Shown: piece after piece, positions 10,181-18,299 of the stretch
Layout of the letters: the number at the start of each line of letters is the position of its first letter
Numbering within the stretch: position 1 is the first letter of the stretch
DNA from: Comamonas sp. lk
GTDB lineage: Bacteria > Pseudomonadota > Gammaproteobacteria > Burkholderiales > Burkholderiaceae_C
Length of the DNA stretch: 64,000 bases
Direction: 5' to 3'
Assembly (NCBI GenBank): GCA_945865675.1
Contig: CAMBFO010000002.1
Location: 1-64,000, forward strand
Program-made: the position numbers and the translations under genes
The notes under the pieces: model-generated
Seen by the model: only the letters and a program-made list of their open reading frames with translations
Told to the model about the DNA's origin: nothing
The model's database searches: none

Positions 10181-10280
10181 TCTGTAGCTCGGATTGAGAC
10201 GGGGCGGGAACTGAAAGTGGTGTGCAAGTGGCTGCGATTTGCCGGGGAAGGCCCCTAGGCCTTTTTAGACAGCCGAGCCA

Positions 10281-10916
10281 TTACCAGCGTAGAAATCGGG
10301 CGCCCAAACCCGCGCCCAAAATTGCGGTCAAGCCCATGCCGACAGAGTACCAAAGGGCGAAGAAGGCAAAACTGTTCTCGGTGCAGTGCAGTGAGTACAG
10401 CATCGCAGCCAGGGCGCCTGCTGCTAAACCGGAGATGGCGCCGGTGAGGGCGGGCCGGGTTGGCGCCATGTCGCGCAGCGTCCATAGCAAAGCGGCCAAT
10501 ACGGGTAGAGCGACGAAAGCGATGCTCAAGGCACACACGTGCCAACTCGTTCCCAAGGCCAAGGCGCTGCGCTGCGCCGCCGGAGCTTGCAAGAGTTGGT
10601 TCATACCTTGCACGCCCATGGATAACATTGCCAAGCCAATAGCCCAAGCTGCCTTACCCATCGGCCGACCTGGGTGCGCGAGGCTATACACCAAGGCTGC
10701 GCTGAAAACGGCTAGCGCAAACAGCCACACCATCTTCAAGCTAAAGACCGAGGTGCTTGCGAATTCACTCAGCTTGGGATTCAAACCCATGGAAAACACC
10801 ATCACGCCACACACGGCCAGGGCCAGCGCCAAACGGCCACCGACTTGCCGGGAAGCAGGGCGCCGCGCCGGGCCGGCATCCTGCGCTAAAAAAGCAATCA
10901 ATTCATCGGTGTTCAT
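10281..10916 (-). CDS. nrsF: DUF1109 / NrsF-like six-TM negative regulator of the ECF sigma factor
   Basis: MNTDELIAFLAQDAGPARRP...; six-TM pattern; CPxxxH-like motifs not checked; directly downstream of the sigF-like gene. Confidence 0.85.
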   Translation of the reverse strand: MNTDELIAFLAQDAGPARRPASRQVGGRLALALAVCGVMVFSMGLNPKLSEFASTSVFSLKMVWLFALAVFSAALVYSLAHPGRPMGKAAWAIGLAMLSMGVQGMNQLLQAPAAQRSALALGTSWHVCALSIAFVALPVLAALLWTLRDMAPTRPALTGAISGLAAGALAAMLYSLHCTENSFAFFALWYSVGMGLTAILGAGLGARFLRW

Positions 10917-11473
10917 GGTGTCTCTCTCCATTGGGTGGCCAAGGCCTTTAAGCCGCGGTGCACATTCACTTTCACGGCCGCTTCGCTTTGTCCGGTCAAG
11001 GTCGCGGTCTCGGTGATCGACAGGCCTTGCAACTTGGTGTGTTCAATCGCCAGGCGCTGTTTGTCGGGCAACAGCGTCAGCATATGGCTCAGGTCCCGAC
11101 GCGAGTCTGCAACTTCGGTCTCGCTGCTGGCGGCCAAGACTTCCGACCAGTCGTCTAAGTCATCATGCAAAGCCTCACGCCGACCATGCGCGCGCAAATG
11201 GTCAATCCATTTGTAGCGTGCGATCGCGTACATCCACGCCGTAAAGGCTTGCTCGGCTTGGTAGGTGTGGCGCTTTTGATGAATGGCCAACAGGGTTTCT
11301 TGCACGAGGTCCTCGACATCACTGGCTTGCGACTGCATACGCCGATTCAGATAGCGCCGCAGGTAGCCACTGATCACCGTCAAAGCGCGCGCATAGCAGG
11401 CGGCGTCACCCTCTTGGGCTTGCAGCCATAGCGCATGCAATTGGAGTTCAATGGTTTGCAGGCTTTCGCTCAT
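10913..11473 (-). CDS. sigF: ECF RNA polymerase sigma factor, SigF-like
   Basis: VEDLVQETLLAIHQKRHTYQAEQAFTAWMYAIARYKWIDHLRAHGRRE ... LLPDKQRLAIEHTKLQGLSITETATLTGQSEAAVKVNVHRGLKAL. Confidence 0.92.
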   Translation of the reverse strand: MSESLQTIELQLHALWLQAQEGDAACYARALTVISGYLRRYLNRRMQSQASDVEDLVQETLLAIHQKRHTYQAEQAFTAWMYAIARYKWIDHLRAHGRREALHDDLDDWSEVLAASSETEVADSRRDLSHMLTLLPDKQRLAIEHTKLQGLSITETATLTGQSEAAVKVNVHRGLKALATQWRETP

Positions 11474-11481
11474 CAAGTCAG

Positions 11482-11507
11482 TTCGCTGGTGGGTTTGAAA
11501 AAGTTAC
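11482..11507 (-). promoter_or_regulatory. Candidate ECF (SigF-type) autoregulatory promoter
   Basis: Minus strand GTAACT-TTTTCAAACCCACCAG(16)-CGAA. Confidence 0.6.
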
Positions 11508-11540
11508 AGATATAAAAAGAAAAAATAATTTCAATTTTCC

Positions 11541-11566
11541 GTAACTTTTCGATGTCGTGCAGCGGA
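11541..11566 (+). promoter_or_regulatory. Candidate ECF (SigF-type) promoter of the bufferin-like operon
   Basis: GTAACT-TTTCGATGTCGTGCAG(16)-CGGA; same spacing as the sigF and thioredoxin sites. Confidence 0.6.
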
Positions 11567-11652
11567 TTACACCATGACAGCGCTTGACAAGTGCCAAGAC
11601 GGCATCAGTCAAAGCGGTCATTTTCAACCTTCATTTCTTCAGGAGATTTTTC

Positions 11653-11982
11653 ATGAAAAAGCAACAACTTCTCGCCATCGCTCTGGGCTCTGCATTTGCC
11701 GTCGTAGGTATTTTGCCCGCTCATGCCGCAGGCAACCCTTTCGCAGCCAAAACCTTGGATGCCGGCTACCAAATCGCCCAAGCCGACATGAAAGCTGACA
11801 TGAAGGGCGAGACCAAAGTCAAAGACGCTAGCTGTGGAGCAGATAAAGAAATGACCAAATCCATGGATAAAAAGAAAGACGGAAGCTGTGGCGCTGGCAC
11901 AAAAGCCGATATGAAGATGGACAGCAAAGCCAAAGACGGTAAGTGCGGCGAAGCCAAGTGCGGTGCCGATAAAAAGAAATAA
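11653..11982 (+). CDS. Bufferin/HvfA-like RiPP precursor (signal peptide + Cys4 repeat core)
   Basis: MKKQQLLAIALGSAFAVVGILPAHA signal peptide; four Cys, each followed by Gly (KDASCGA, KDGSCGA, KDGKCG, EAKCGA); RBS AGGAG; directly upstream of a DUF692 gene. Confidence 0.88.
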   Translation: MKKQQLLAIALGSAFAVVGILPAHAAGNPFAAKTLDAGYQIAQADMKADMKGETKVKDASCGADKEMTKSMDKKKDGSCGAGTKADMKMDSKAKDGKCGEAKCGADKKK

Positions 11983-12025
11983 GCCCTGCCCCTGACACAT
12001 TGATTTTTAAATCTGAGTCTTTCGC

Positions 12026-12931
12026 ATGGCCACGATCGCACTTCACGCTGCAGGCTTGGGTTTTCGCCGCGAGCTGATCCCGACGCTGCAGCAAGAGGTG
12101 CCCTCAGCCGTCCAGTTTTTCGAGCTCGCCCCCGAAAACTGGGCGGGTATGGGGGGCCGCGCTGGCCGCGCTTTGCGGGCCTTTACCGAGCGCTTCCCTT
12201 TTGTCTGCCACGGCTTGACTTTGTCCCTGGGTGGCCCAGGGCCGTTGGACGAATTGTTATTGCGCCGCACCCGTGACTTCATGCGCGAACACGGCATGAA
12301 GCTGTTCACCGAACACCTGTCTTGGTGCGCCGACGACAGCCACTTGTACGAGTTACTCCCCATTCCCATGACCGAGGAGGCGGTGCGCTATACGGCCGAG
12401 CGCATTGCACGGGCGCAAGACATTTTGGGCATGCGCATCGGCGTGGAAAACGCTTCCACCTACATCGCACCACCCGGCGCCGAAATGACCGAACCCGAAT
12501 TTGTGCGTGCCGTGATCGAGCAGGCCGATTGCCTGCTGCACTTGGATGTGAACAATATCTATGTCAACAGCCAGAACTTTGGCTTTGACCAACATGCGTA
12601 CTTAGAGCAACTGCCACTGGAACGCACCTGCTATGTGCATGTGGCCGGTCACTATGTGGAAGCCGACGGGTTGTTGATCGACACCCACGGCAGCGAGGTG
12701 ATCGACCCGGTGTGGCAACTGCTGCAAGCCGCTTACCAGCGTATCGGCCACTCGGTTCCCACCTGCTTGGAGCGCGACTTCAACATCCCCGACTTGCCTA
12801 CCTTGGCGCAAGAGGTGGCCCACATTGCACGCTTGCAAAAAGCCGCCTGGCCTCGTGTTTCAGAGCAGCCTCTTTTGCCCGAAGTGCACCAAGCTTTGTT
12901 TCATGTAGCCTCACCTTGGCAGGTGGCCTGA
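12026..12931 (+). CDS. MNIO family (DUF692) multinuclear non-heme iron oxidative enzyme, BufB/HvfB-like
   Basis: GLGFRRELIPTL...FELAPENWAGMGG...GVENASTYIAPPGAEMTEPEF...LHLDVNNIYVNSQNFGFD...VHVAGHYVEADGLLIDTHGSEVIDPVW. Confidence 0.95.
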   Translation: MATIALHAAGLGFRRELIPTLQQEVPSAVQFFELAPENWAGMGGRAGRALRAFTERFPFVCHGLTLSLGGPGPLDELLLRRTRDFMREHGMKLFTEHLSWCADDSHLYELLPIPMTEEAVRYTAERIARAQDILGMRIGVENASTYIAPPGAEMTEPEFVRAVIEQADCLLHLDVNNIYVNSQNFGFDQHAYLEQLPLERTCYVHVAGHYVEADGLLIDTHGSEVIDPVWQLLQAAYQRIGHSVPTCLERDFNIPDLPTLAQEVAHIARLQKAAWPRVSEQPLLPEVHQALFHVASPWQVA

Positions 12932-13665
12932 TGCTGGCCTTTCAACACTTTCAGCACGCGCTGGCGCAGCATCTGCGCGACCCACACCATACCCGACGTC
13001 CTGCAGGGGTGCCACAACGCCGCACGGCGGTTTACAACGAGCTGGTGTTCACCAATAGCTGCGGTTTTGTGGACAGCTGTTTTCCGGTCTGCCGCCAGTT
13101 GCTGGGCGAGGCCCGCTGGCGCAGGCTGTGCCGCACCTTTGTCCGCGACTGGCCACTGCACACGCCCTGGTTTCGCGAGATCCCGCGTGAGTTTGTGCGC
13201 TACCTGAGCGAACACACTATTGCACAAGCCCTGCCGCGCTGGTTGGCCGAGCTGGCCCATTACGAATGGGCCGAGCTGGCGGTGGACGTGATGGAGGCCG
13301 CGGTCCCTGCACACGACCCTCAAGGCGACATGATGCAAGCGCGCGTGCTGCTCAACCCCGCTCGCGTGGATGTGGCCAGTCAATGGCCGGTGCACCGCAT
13401 CGGGCCGACCTTGCGCCCGCGAAAAACAGAATCTACTTTTCTGGTGGTGTTTCGCGATGCTCAGCTCATAGTGAAATTTACCGAAATCAACGCGGTGACG
13501 GCGCATGTACTGGCGCTCTTGGACAGCGGCCTGAGCGGCCAGCAGGCCTTTACGCAACTGGCGCGTGAAATGGCGCATCCCGACCCAGTGGCCTTACAAG
13601 GCTTTGGCCGAGAACTTCTCACCGGCTTGCGTGAGCAAGGCTTAATTTTGGGTACTCTGACATGA
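12931..13665 (+). CDS. DUF2063 family MNIO partner protein (BufC/HvfC-like)
   Basis: [89 protein letters not shown] overlaps the DUF692 stop (ATGA). Confidence 0.9.
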   Translation: MLAFQHFQHALAQHLRDPHHTRRPAGVPQRRTAVYNELVFTNSCGFVDSCFPVCRQLLGEARWRRLCRTFVRDWPLHTPWFREIPREFVRYLSEHTIAQALPRWLAELAHYEWAELAVDVMEAAVPAHDPQGDMMQARVLLNPARVDVASQWPVHRIGPTLRPRKTESTFLVVFRDAQLIVKFTEINAVTAHVLALLDSGLSGQQAFTQLAREMAHPDPVALQGFGRELLTGLREQGLILGTLT

Positions 13666-14168
13666 ATTCTGTACGGATCTTTATCCGCCTAGGCCTGAAC
13701 GCACTGGACACCGCAGGCCTGTGGCTTGGCATGCTCAGCCTGCGCCTGCTGTTGGCTTGGGAGTTTGGCGAGGCTGGTTTTGAAAAACTGCAGGGGATTA
13801 ACTGGTTTGCCGACATTCAAGATCAATTTCCCTGGCCCTTCAAGCTGATTTCCGCCGATCTGAACTGGGCCACGGCCACGGGTTTTGAAATCGTGGGCGC
13901 CATCGCCTTGGTCATCGGTCTGGGTACACGCTTCTTTTCTGCTTCGCTGATCGTACTCACTGTCGTCGCGATATTCAGTGTGCATTGGCCCGAATCGTGG
14001 TCTACCTGGGCTGAATTGTTTCAAGGCTATGCATTGACCGATAAAGGCCACGGCAACTTCAAACTACCCGTGATCTATATCGCCATGCTGCTGCCGCTGG
14101 TGTTCATAGGGCCAGGGCGCTTGTCGCTGGACGCGGCGTTGCGAGAGCGCCTGCGAGTGAAAACTTGA
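13662..14168 (+). CDS. DoxX family membrane protein of the bufferin-like operon
   Basis: [34 protein letters not shown]...[37 protein letters not shown]; overlaps the preceding stop. Confidence 0.88.
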   Translation: MNSVRIFIRLGLNALDTAGLWLGMLSLRLLLAWEFGEAGFEKLQGINWFADIQDQFPWPFKLISADLNWATATGFEIVGAIALVIGLGTRFFSASLIVLTVVAIFSVHWPESWSTWAELFQGYALTDKGHGNFKLPVIYIAMLLPLVFIGPGRLSLDAALRERLRVKT

Positions 14169-14260
14169 AAGTGCAAGCCCACTTTCGGTGAAGCGGGAGG
14201 GCCGAAAGCCCCAAAGAGTAGCAAGGCCTCTCATTGCCTTGATGTCAAAAGGAGATCAAT

Positions 14261-15127
14261 ATGAAATTCAATCAATGGGCTTTATCTATCGGTGTGGCGG
14301 CTGCGCTGACAGCCTGTGGCGGGAGCAGTAGCGGGCCATCGCTCAATGTGCAGTTAACCGGGTTGGAAAATCTCGGTGCAGCCTCCGTTTACGAAGGTTG
14401 GCTGATTGTGAATGGGGCACCTAAAAGTGCGGGACGATTCACAGTCAATGACCAAGGCGTGATGAGCCACAACAGTTTTTCGCTAGAGAGTGCGGATATC
14501 GCATCGGCGACGGCCTATGTTCTGACCATCGAGCCGCAAAATGACACCGATCCCGCACCCACCAAGACGCATTTGCTGGCAGGCGATTTTGACGCGGCTC
14601 GCACGCTAGCGACTTTGAGTGTGGGGCATAGCGCAGCTTTGGGTAGTGATTTCACCAATGCCGCCGCCAAATTCTTTTTGGCCACACCCACCAATCCAGG
14701 CACTGATGACCAGGGCATCTGGTGGATCGATCCCAGCTCGGGAAGCATGCAGGCGGGCTTGAGCTTGCCCACCTTGCCTGCGGGTTGGGTGTATGAGGGC
14801 TGGGTGGTGGTGGACGGCAAACCCACCACTACAGGCAGGTTTACCAGTGTGACGGGGGCAGACAGTGATGGTGCAGGACCCACCAAAGGCGCAGGTGCTG
14901 CGCCGCCATTTCCCGGGCAAGACTTCATTAACCCTGCCAAGAAGCTTCCCGGCGGGATGGCTGTGATATCTATTGAGCCAGAGCCGGACAACAGCGCCGC
15001 GCCATTTTTGTTGAAACCCTTGCTGACCAATCCGATCAGCAATGCCACAGGTACGAGCAATTTGCAGACCATGGTCAATCAGGCCAGCAAGGTCAATCCC
15101 AAAGGAACTGTGACCATCGTTCGATGA
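14261..15127 (+). CDS. Lipoprotein with two RskA-like (anti-sigma-K ectodomain-like) repeats
   Basis: Lipobox LTACG; repeats VYEGWLIVNGAPKSAGRFTV and VYEGWVVVDGKPTTTGRFTS. Confidence 0.65.
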   Translation: MKFNQWALSIGVAAALTACGGSSSGPSLNVQLTGLENLGAASVYEGWLIVNGAPKSAGRFTVNDQGVMSHNSFSLESADIASATAYVLTIEPQNDTDPAPTKTHLLAGDFDAARTLATLSVGHSAALGSDFTNAAAKFFLATPTNPGTDDQGIWWIDPSSGSMQAGLSLPTLPAGWVYEGWVVVDGKPTTTGRFTSVTGADSDGAGPTKGAGAAPPFPGQDFINPAKKLPGGMAVISIEPEPDNSAAPFLLKPLLTNPISNATGTSNLQTMVNQASKVNPKGTVTIVR

Positions 15128-15217
15128 TTACAGGGCCGATGTAATCCATGCTTTCAGGAGGTGATTTTCGGATCACCGCCTGCTTTTCGCAGTCAGCACC
15201 TCCAGGCGGCCGTCTTT

Positions 15218-15243
15218 GTAACTTATGACGGCGTCCAAACGAA
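15218..15243 (+). promoter_or_regulatory. Candidate ECF (SigF-type) promoter upstream of the thioredoxin/CcdA pair
   Basis: GTAACT-TATGACGGCGTCCAAA(16)-CGAA; hexamer, spacing and -10 identical to the sigF site. Confidence 0.6.
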
Positions 15244-15325
15244 TTCAACAAAGCCGGACCTTGTGGGCATGCGCGCCCTTGAGCCAAAGCCCTCTTGACA
15301 TTCATTACTTAATAGGAAAACGACC

Positions 15326-15706
15326 ATGAACAGAACACTGACCTTGCTGGCCCTGTCTTTGACCGCCTGGCTGGCTCCGGCCCATGCGCTGGAGATAATG
15401 CCTTACACCGCCCAAGCGCTGATGGGCAAGCAACAAGCGGGTGAAGTGGTGGGTTTACATTTCCATGCGGCATGGTGCCCGACTTGCCGCGTACAGGAAA
15501 AAGTGTTTAACAGTTTCAAAGGGGACGCAGCGGTGCCAGGCACCCTGCTGGTGGTGGACTACGACCAAGAGCGCGAACTCAAGCGTGAACTGGGTGTGCG
15601 CTCGCAATCGACCCTGATTGTCTACAAAGGCAAAGAGCAAAAACACCGCTCCGGCGGTGTGACCGATGCGCAGGCTTTGCGCGGCGCATGGGTGTCTGCT
15701 CAGTAA
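15326..15706 (+). CDS. Secreted thioredoxin-fold protein
   Basis: Signal peptide; VVGLHFHAAWCPTCRVQEKVFNSF active site WCPTC. Confidence 0.9.
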   Translation: MNRTLTLLALSLTAWLAPAHALEIMPYTAQALMGKQQAGEVVGLHFHAAWCPTCRVQEKVFNSFKGDAAVPGTLLVVDYDQERELKRELGVRSQSTLIVYKGKEQKHRSGGVTDAQALRGAWVSAQ

Positions 15707-15733
15707 TCCGATACACAGCAAAAGGGACACCTC

Positions 15734-16462
15734 ATGGATCTGGCCATCAGTCACCTGGGTTTGAGCTTGCTCGCCGGCAGTTTGACCACCCTCTCACCTT
15801 GCGTGTTCCCCATATTGCCAATGGTCTTGGGCGGGGCCGCGCAGGGTAATCGCCTGGCGCCCTTGGCCATGGGCCTGGGCATGGCCTTGTCGTTTGCCGG
15901 TATGGGCGTGCTGATCGGCTCCTTGGGGCCCGTCATCGGTCTGGATGCAGACCATGTGCGCTTGTTTGGTGCAGCTTTGTTGATAGGTCTAGGTCTGACA
16001 ATGTGGGTGCCGGCACTAAATGAGCGTTTTGCCCAATGGATGATGCCACTGGCCAGTGGCGCCAATAATATGTCTTCGCGCATGCAGGGTGACACCCTGG
16101 GCGGGGCCTTGATGTTGGGTGCCGTTTTGGGCTTGGTCTGGAGTCCCTGCTCAGGCCCCTTGCTGGCTTCGGCCTTGACCCTGGTAGCCAGTGAAGGCGG
16201 GGCCGTGCGTGGGGGTATTGTGTTGGGTCTGTTTGGTGTGGGTGCAGCCACACCTTTGGTAGCTGTGGCTTACGCATCGCGCCGGGGCTTTCAGTCAGTG
16301 CGTGACAAAGTCTTGATGCACGGGGATCGGGTCAAAAAAATATTCGGCGGATTGATTTTTCTGGCAGGCCTGGGTATTGCCACCGGCGCCGATAAATGGC
16401 TTGAAGCGCAAGCGGTGGATCGTCTGCCTGAGGTGTGGTTGCGCTGGACCACCTTGTTTTGA
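15734..16462 (+). CDS. CcdA/DsbD-transmembrane-like cytochrome c biogenesis protein
   Basis: TTLSPCVFPILPMVLGG and LGLVWSPCSGPLLASALTL: paired Cys TM helices. Confidence 0.9.
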   Translation: MDLAISHLGLSLLAGSLTTLSPCVFPILPMVLGGAAQGNRLAPLAMGLGMALSFAGMGVLIGSLGPVIGLDADHVRLFGAALLIGLGLTMWVPALNERFAQWMMPLASGANNMSSRMQGDTLGGALMLGAVLGLVWSPCSGPLLASALTLVASEGGAVRGGIVLGLFGVGAATPLVAVAYASRRGFQSVRDKVLMHGDRVKKIFGGLIFLAGLGIATGADKWLEAQAVDRLPEVWLRWTTLF

Positions 16463-16581
16463 AGGCGCGCCATGTTGCGACTTCAGCACCTTACTATCAA
16501 CCAATAGTGTGGCGATTTAAGCCAGGACACCTGGAGTTCAAGCGAAGTACGGATCTTGGCAGGGCGGTCGCAAGGGCGAAT

Positions 16582-17817
16582 CTAGTATTGGTAGCCCATT
16601 CGCAAGCCTAGTGCTTCGCCACTTCCCGGCCGGCGCCGGCCCTCGTAGCCATTAGTTTGGGTGGATCGAGTCCACTGAAGGGCGCTGTAAATGCCTTTGC
16701 CCCACTGACGTCGCCAAGCCATAGTCAAGATGGAGGTGTCCGCGTAGAAGTAGTCATCGGCCTTGAAATTAGCGAATGCGACATCATCCACCGCGGCGTT
16801 AATGCTGAATCTGGACCAACCAAATGAAAAAAGGTCAGTCGATTTCCACTCATAAATCAGTTCCAGGGTTTGCGATTTATTCTGATCCGTGACGACCTGC
16901 ACCCCGTCATAATAGTCACGCGATGCAAACAGCGAAAGGCTGTACCGTGCTCGCAGAGAACTGCGCAAGTAGGTGTCAATGCCCAAGTAGTAGTTGTCAA
17001 GCAAATTACGTCTGTCTCGGTCAATGGGAGTTAACTTGGGGCTGTAAAAACCTGCCTGATCCGAACGCATCATGCCCAGGCGCACTTGCGTTCCGGTGTT
17101 TAAGTGCAAAAAATTCAGCGCTGCGCTGATCTTCTGGTTGGAATTAAAGGTGAAATTAGGTCTCAATGCGGTCGTGTTGAAGCCGAATTCCTTGGTTGCA
17201 TAGTCCAAAATCATCGGGTTGTAAGCACCCAAAATCGCCTGCAATTGGTATTCACCCAGCGCTGTATTTGCGTACACCTGTAGCCCTGGCGCTGCGTTGT
17301 TTATCTTCATGTAGACCCTGGTGCGACAGAATACATCGGGCTCCATGATCCATGGCGAATCGACATCATAGGTTCTGCACCAATTGGTGTTAAAGCTTAC
17401 GACGCCGGCTCGAAAGCCCAATTGCGGCGAAGGGCCCCATTCGACATTGGCCGCATCTAGCTGGATCCCCATCGCCTGGTCCGCCCGCAGTTTGAAGTTG
17501 GCTTCACTGTTTGCACTTAAGCGTATATTGCTTGTAAACCGCATCCAAGGGGAAACCGTTCGGTAATCCCATTGTGTGTCGGCGTCCGGCAAGTACAAAA
17601 AAATATGATCGTTGTAGGCGCTGCCCTCCCTATTTTGCTGACCTGTTGGTTTATCCGGTTGCTTAGGTTCGATCGCCCAGGCATCTAATCCACCGTCAAA
17701 TGCAAAATTGATATTCAACCCTTCAGCTTGCGCCATGGACATGCTAGCCCCAAAGAGCCAAACCCCACAGCGCAGAAAAAAAACACGCGTCCAGCCGCGG
17801 CCCAGCGTCAAAAGCAT
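16582..17817 (-). CDS. Predicted outer-membrane beta-barrel protein of unknown function
   Basis: N-terminal signal-like segment, alternating beta-strand pattern, C-terminal ...LGLRMGYQY ending in an aromatic residue. Confidence 0.6.
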   Translation of the reverse strand: MLLTLGRGWTRVFFLRCGVWLFGASMSMAQAEGLNINFAFDGGLDAWAIEPKQPDKPTGQQNREGSAYNDHIFLYLPDADTQWDYRTVSPWMRFTSNIRLSANSEANFKLRADQAMGIQLDAANVEWGPSPQLGFRAGVVSFNTNWCRTYDVDSPWIMEPDVFCRTRVYMKINNAAPGLQVYANTALGEYQLQAILGAYNPMILDYATKEFGFNTTALRPNFTFNSNQKISAALNFLHLNTGTQVRLGMMRSDQAGFYSPKLTPIDRDRRNLLDNYYLGIDTYLRSSLRARYSLSLFASRDYYDGVQVVTDQNKSQTLELIYEWKSTDLFSFGWSRFSINAAVDDVAFANFKADDYFYADTSILTMAWRRQWGKGIYSALQWTRSTQTNGYEGRRRPGSGEALGLRMGYQY

Positions 17818-18299
17818 GGGGCCAACTGCTCGGTGACTTGCGCCCGATTTAAATAACCTACCGCCGGATGGCGGCGCTTGATGCAGGCTTTCATTTCTTC
17901 TTCGTCTGTGATGCGGTAGAGGTTGTTCCTCGCTATGGAGCTTTTGCGTGCCAAAGCAGAGGATACATCTGCACTTAGACCCAAATCGCGCATGGCTTTG
18001 ACCGTTGTGGGGTCGTTCACCGGCATAAAGCAGGCGGACAAAGGTAGGCCACTGAGCCGCACACTCACCCCGGAGTAAACGTCGATCAGGTCAGTCACCG
18101 AGATTTGAATTACGTCATCGGCGCCGTCTTGATGCGCGAGGGCAAACAAGTCGCCAGCATCGGGGCGGCTGCCCGCCACGTGCTCTGCCATGGGTGCGCG
18201 CGAGCAGTGCCATACCGTGTCAGCCCAGGCGGGCAATACCGGTATGAGCAGTAGCAAAAGACCTACACGCCTTAGACCACGCAAGCAAAATTGGTTCAT
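17808..18299 (-). CDS. Small predicted secreted protein of unknown function
   Basis: Signal peptide (LRGLRRVGLLLLLIPVLPAWA), four Cys in the mature part; overlaps both flanking genes. Confidence 0.6.
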   Translation of the reverse strand: MNQFCLRGLRRVGLLLLLIPVLPAWADTVWHCSRAPMAEHVAGSRPDAGDLFALAHQDGADDVIQISVTDLIDVYSGVSVRLSGLPLSACFMPVNDPTTVKAMRDLGLSADVSSALARKSSIARNNLYRITDEEEMKACIKRRHPAVGYLNRAQVTEQLAPCF

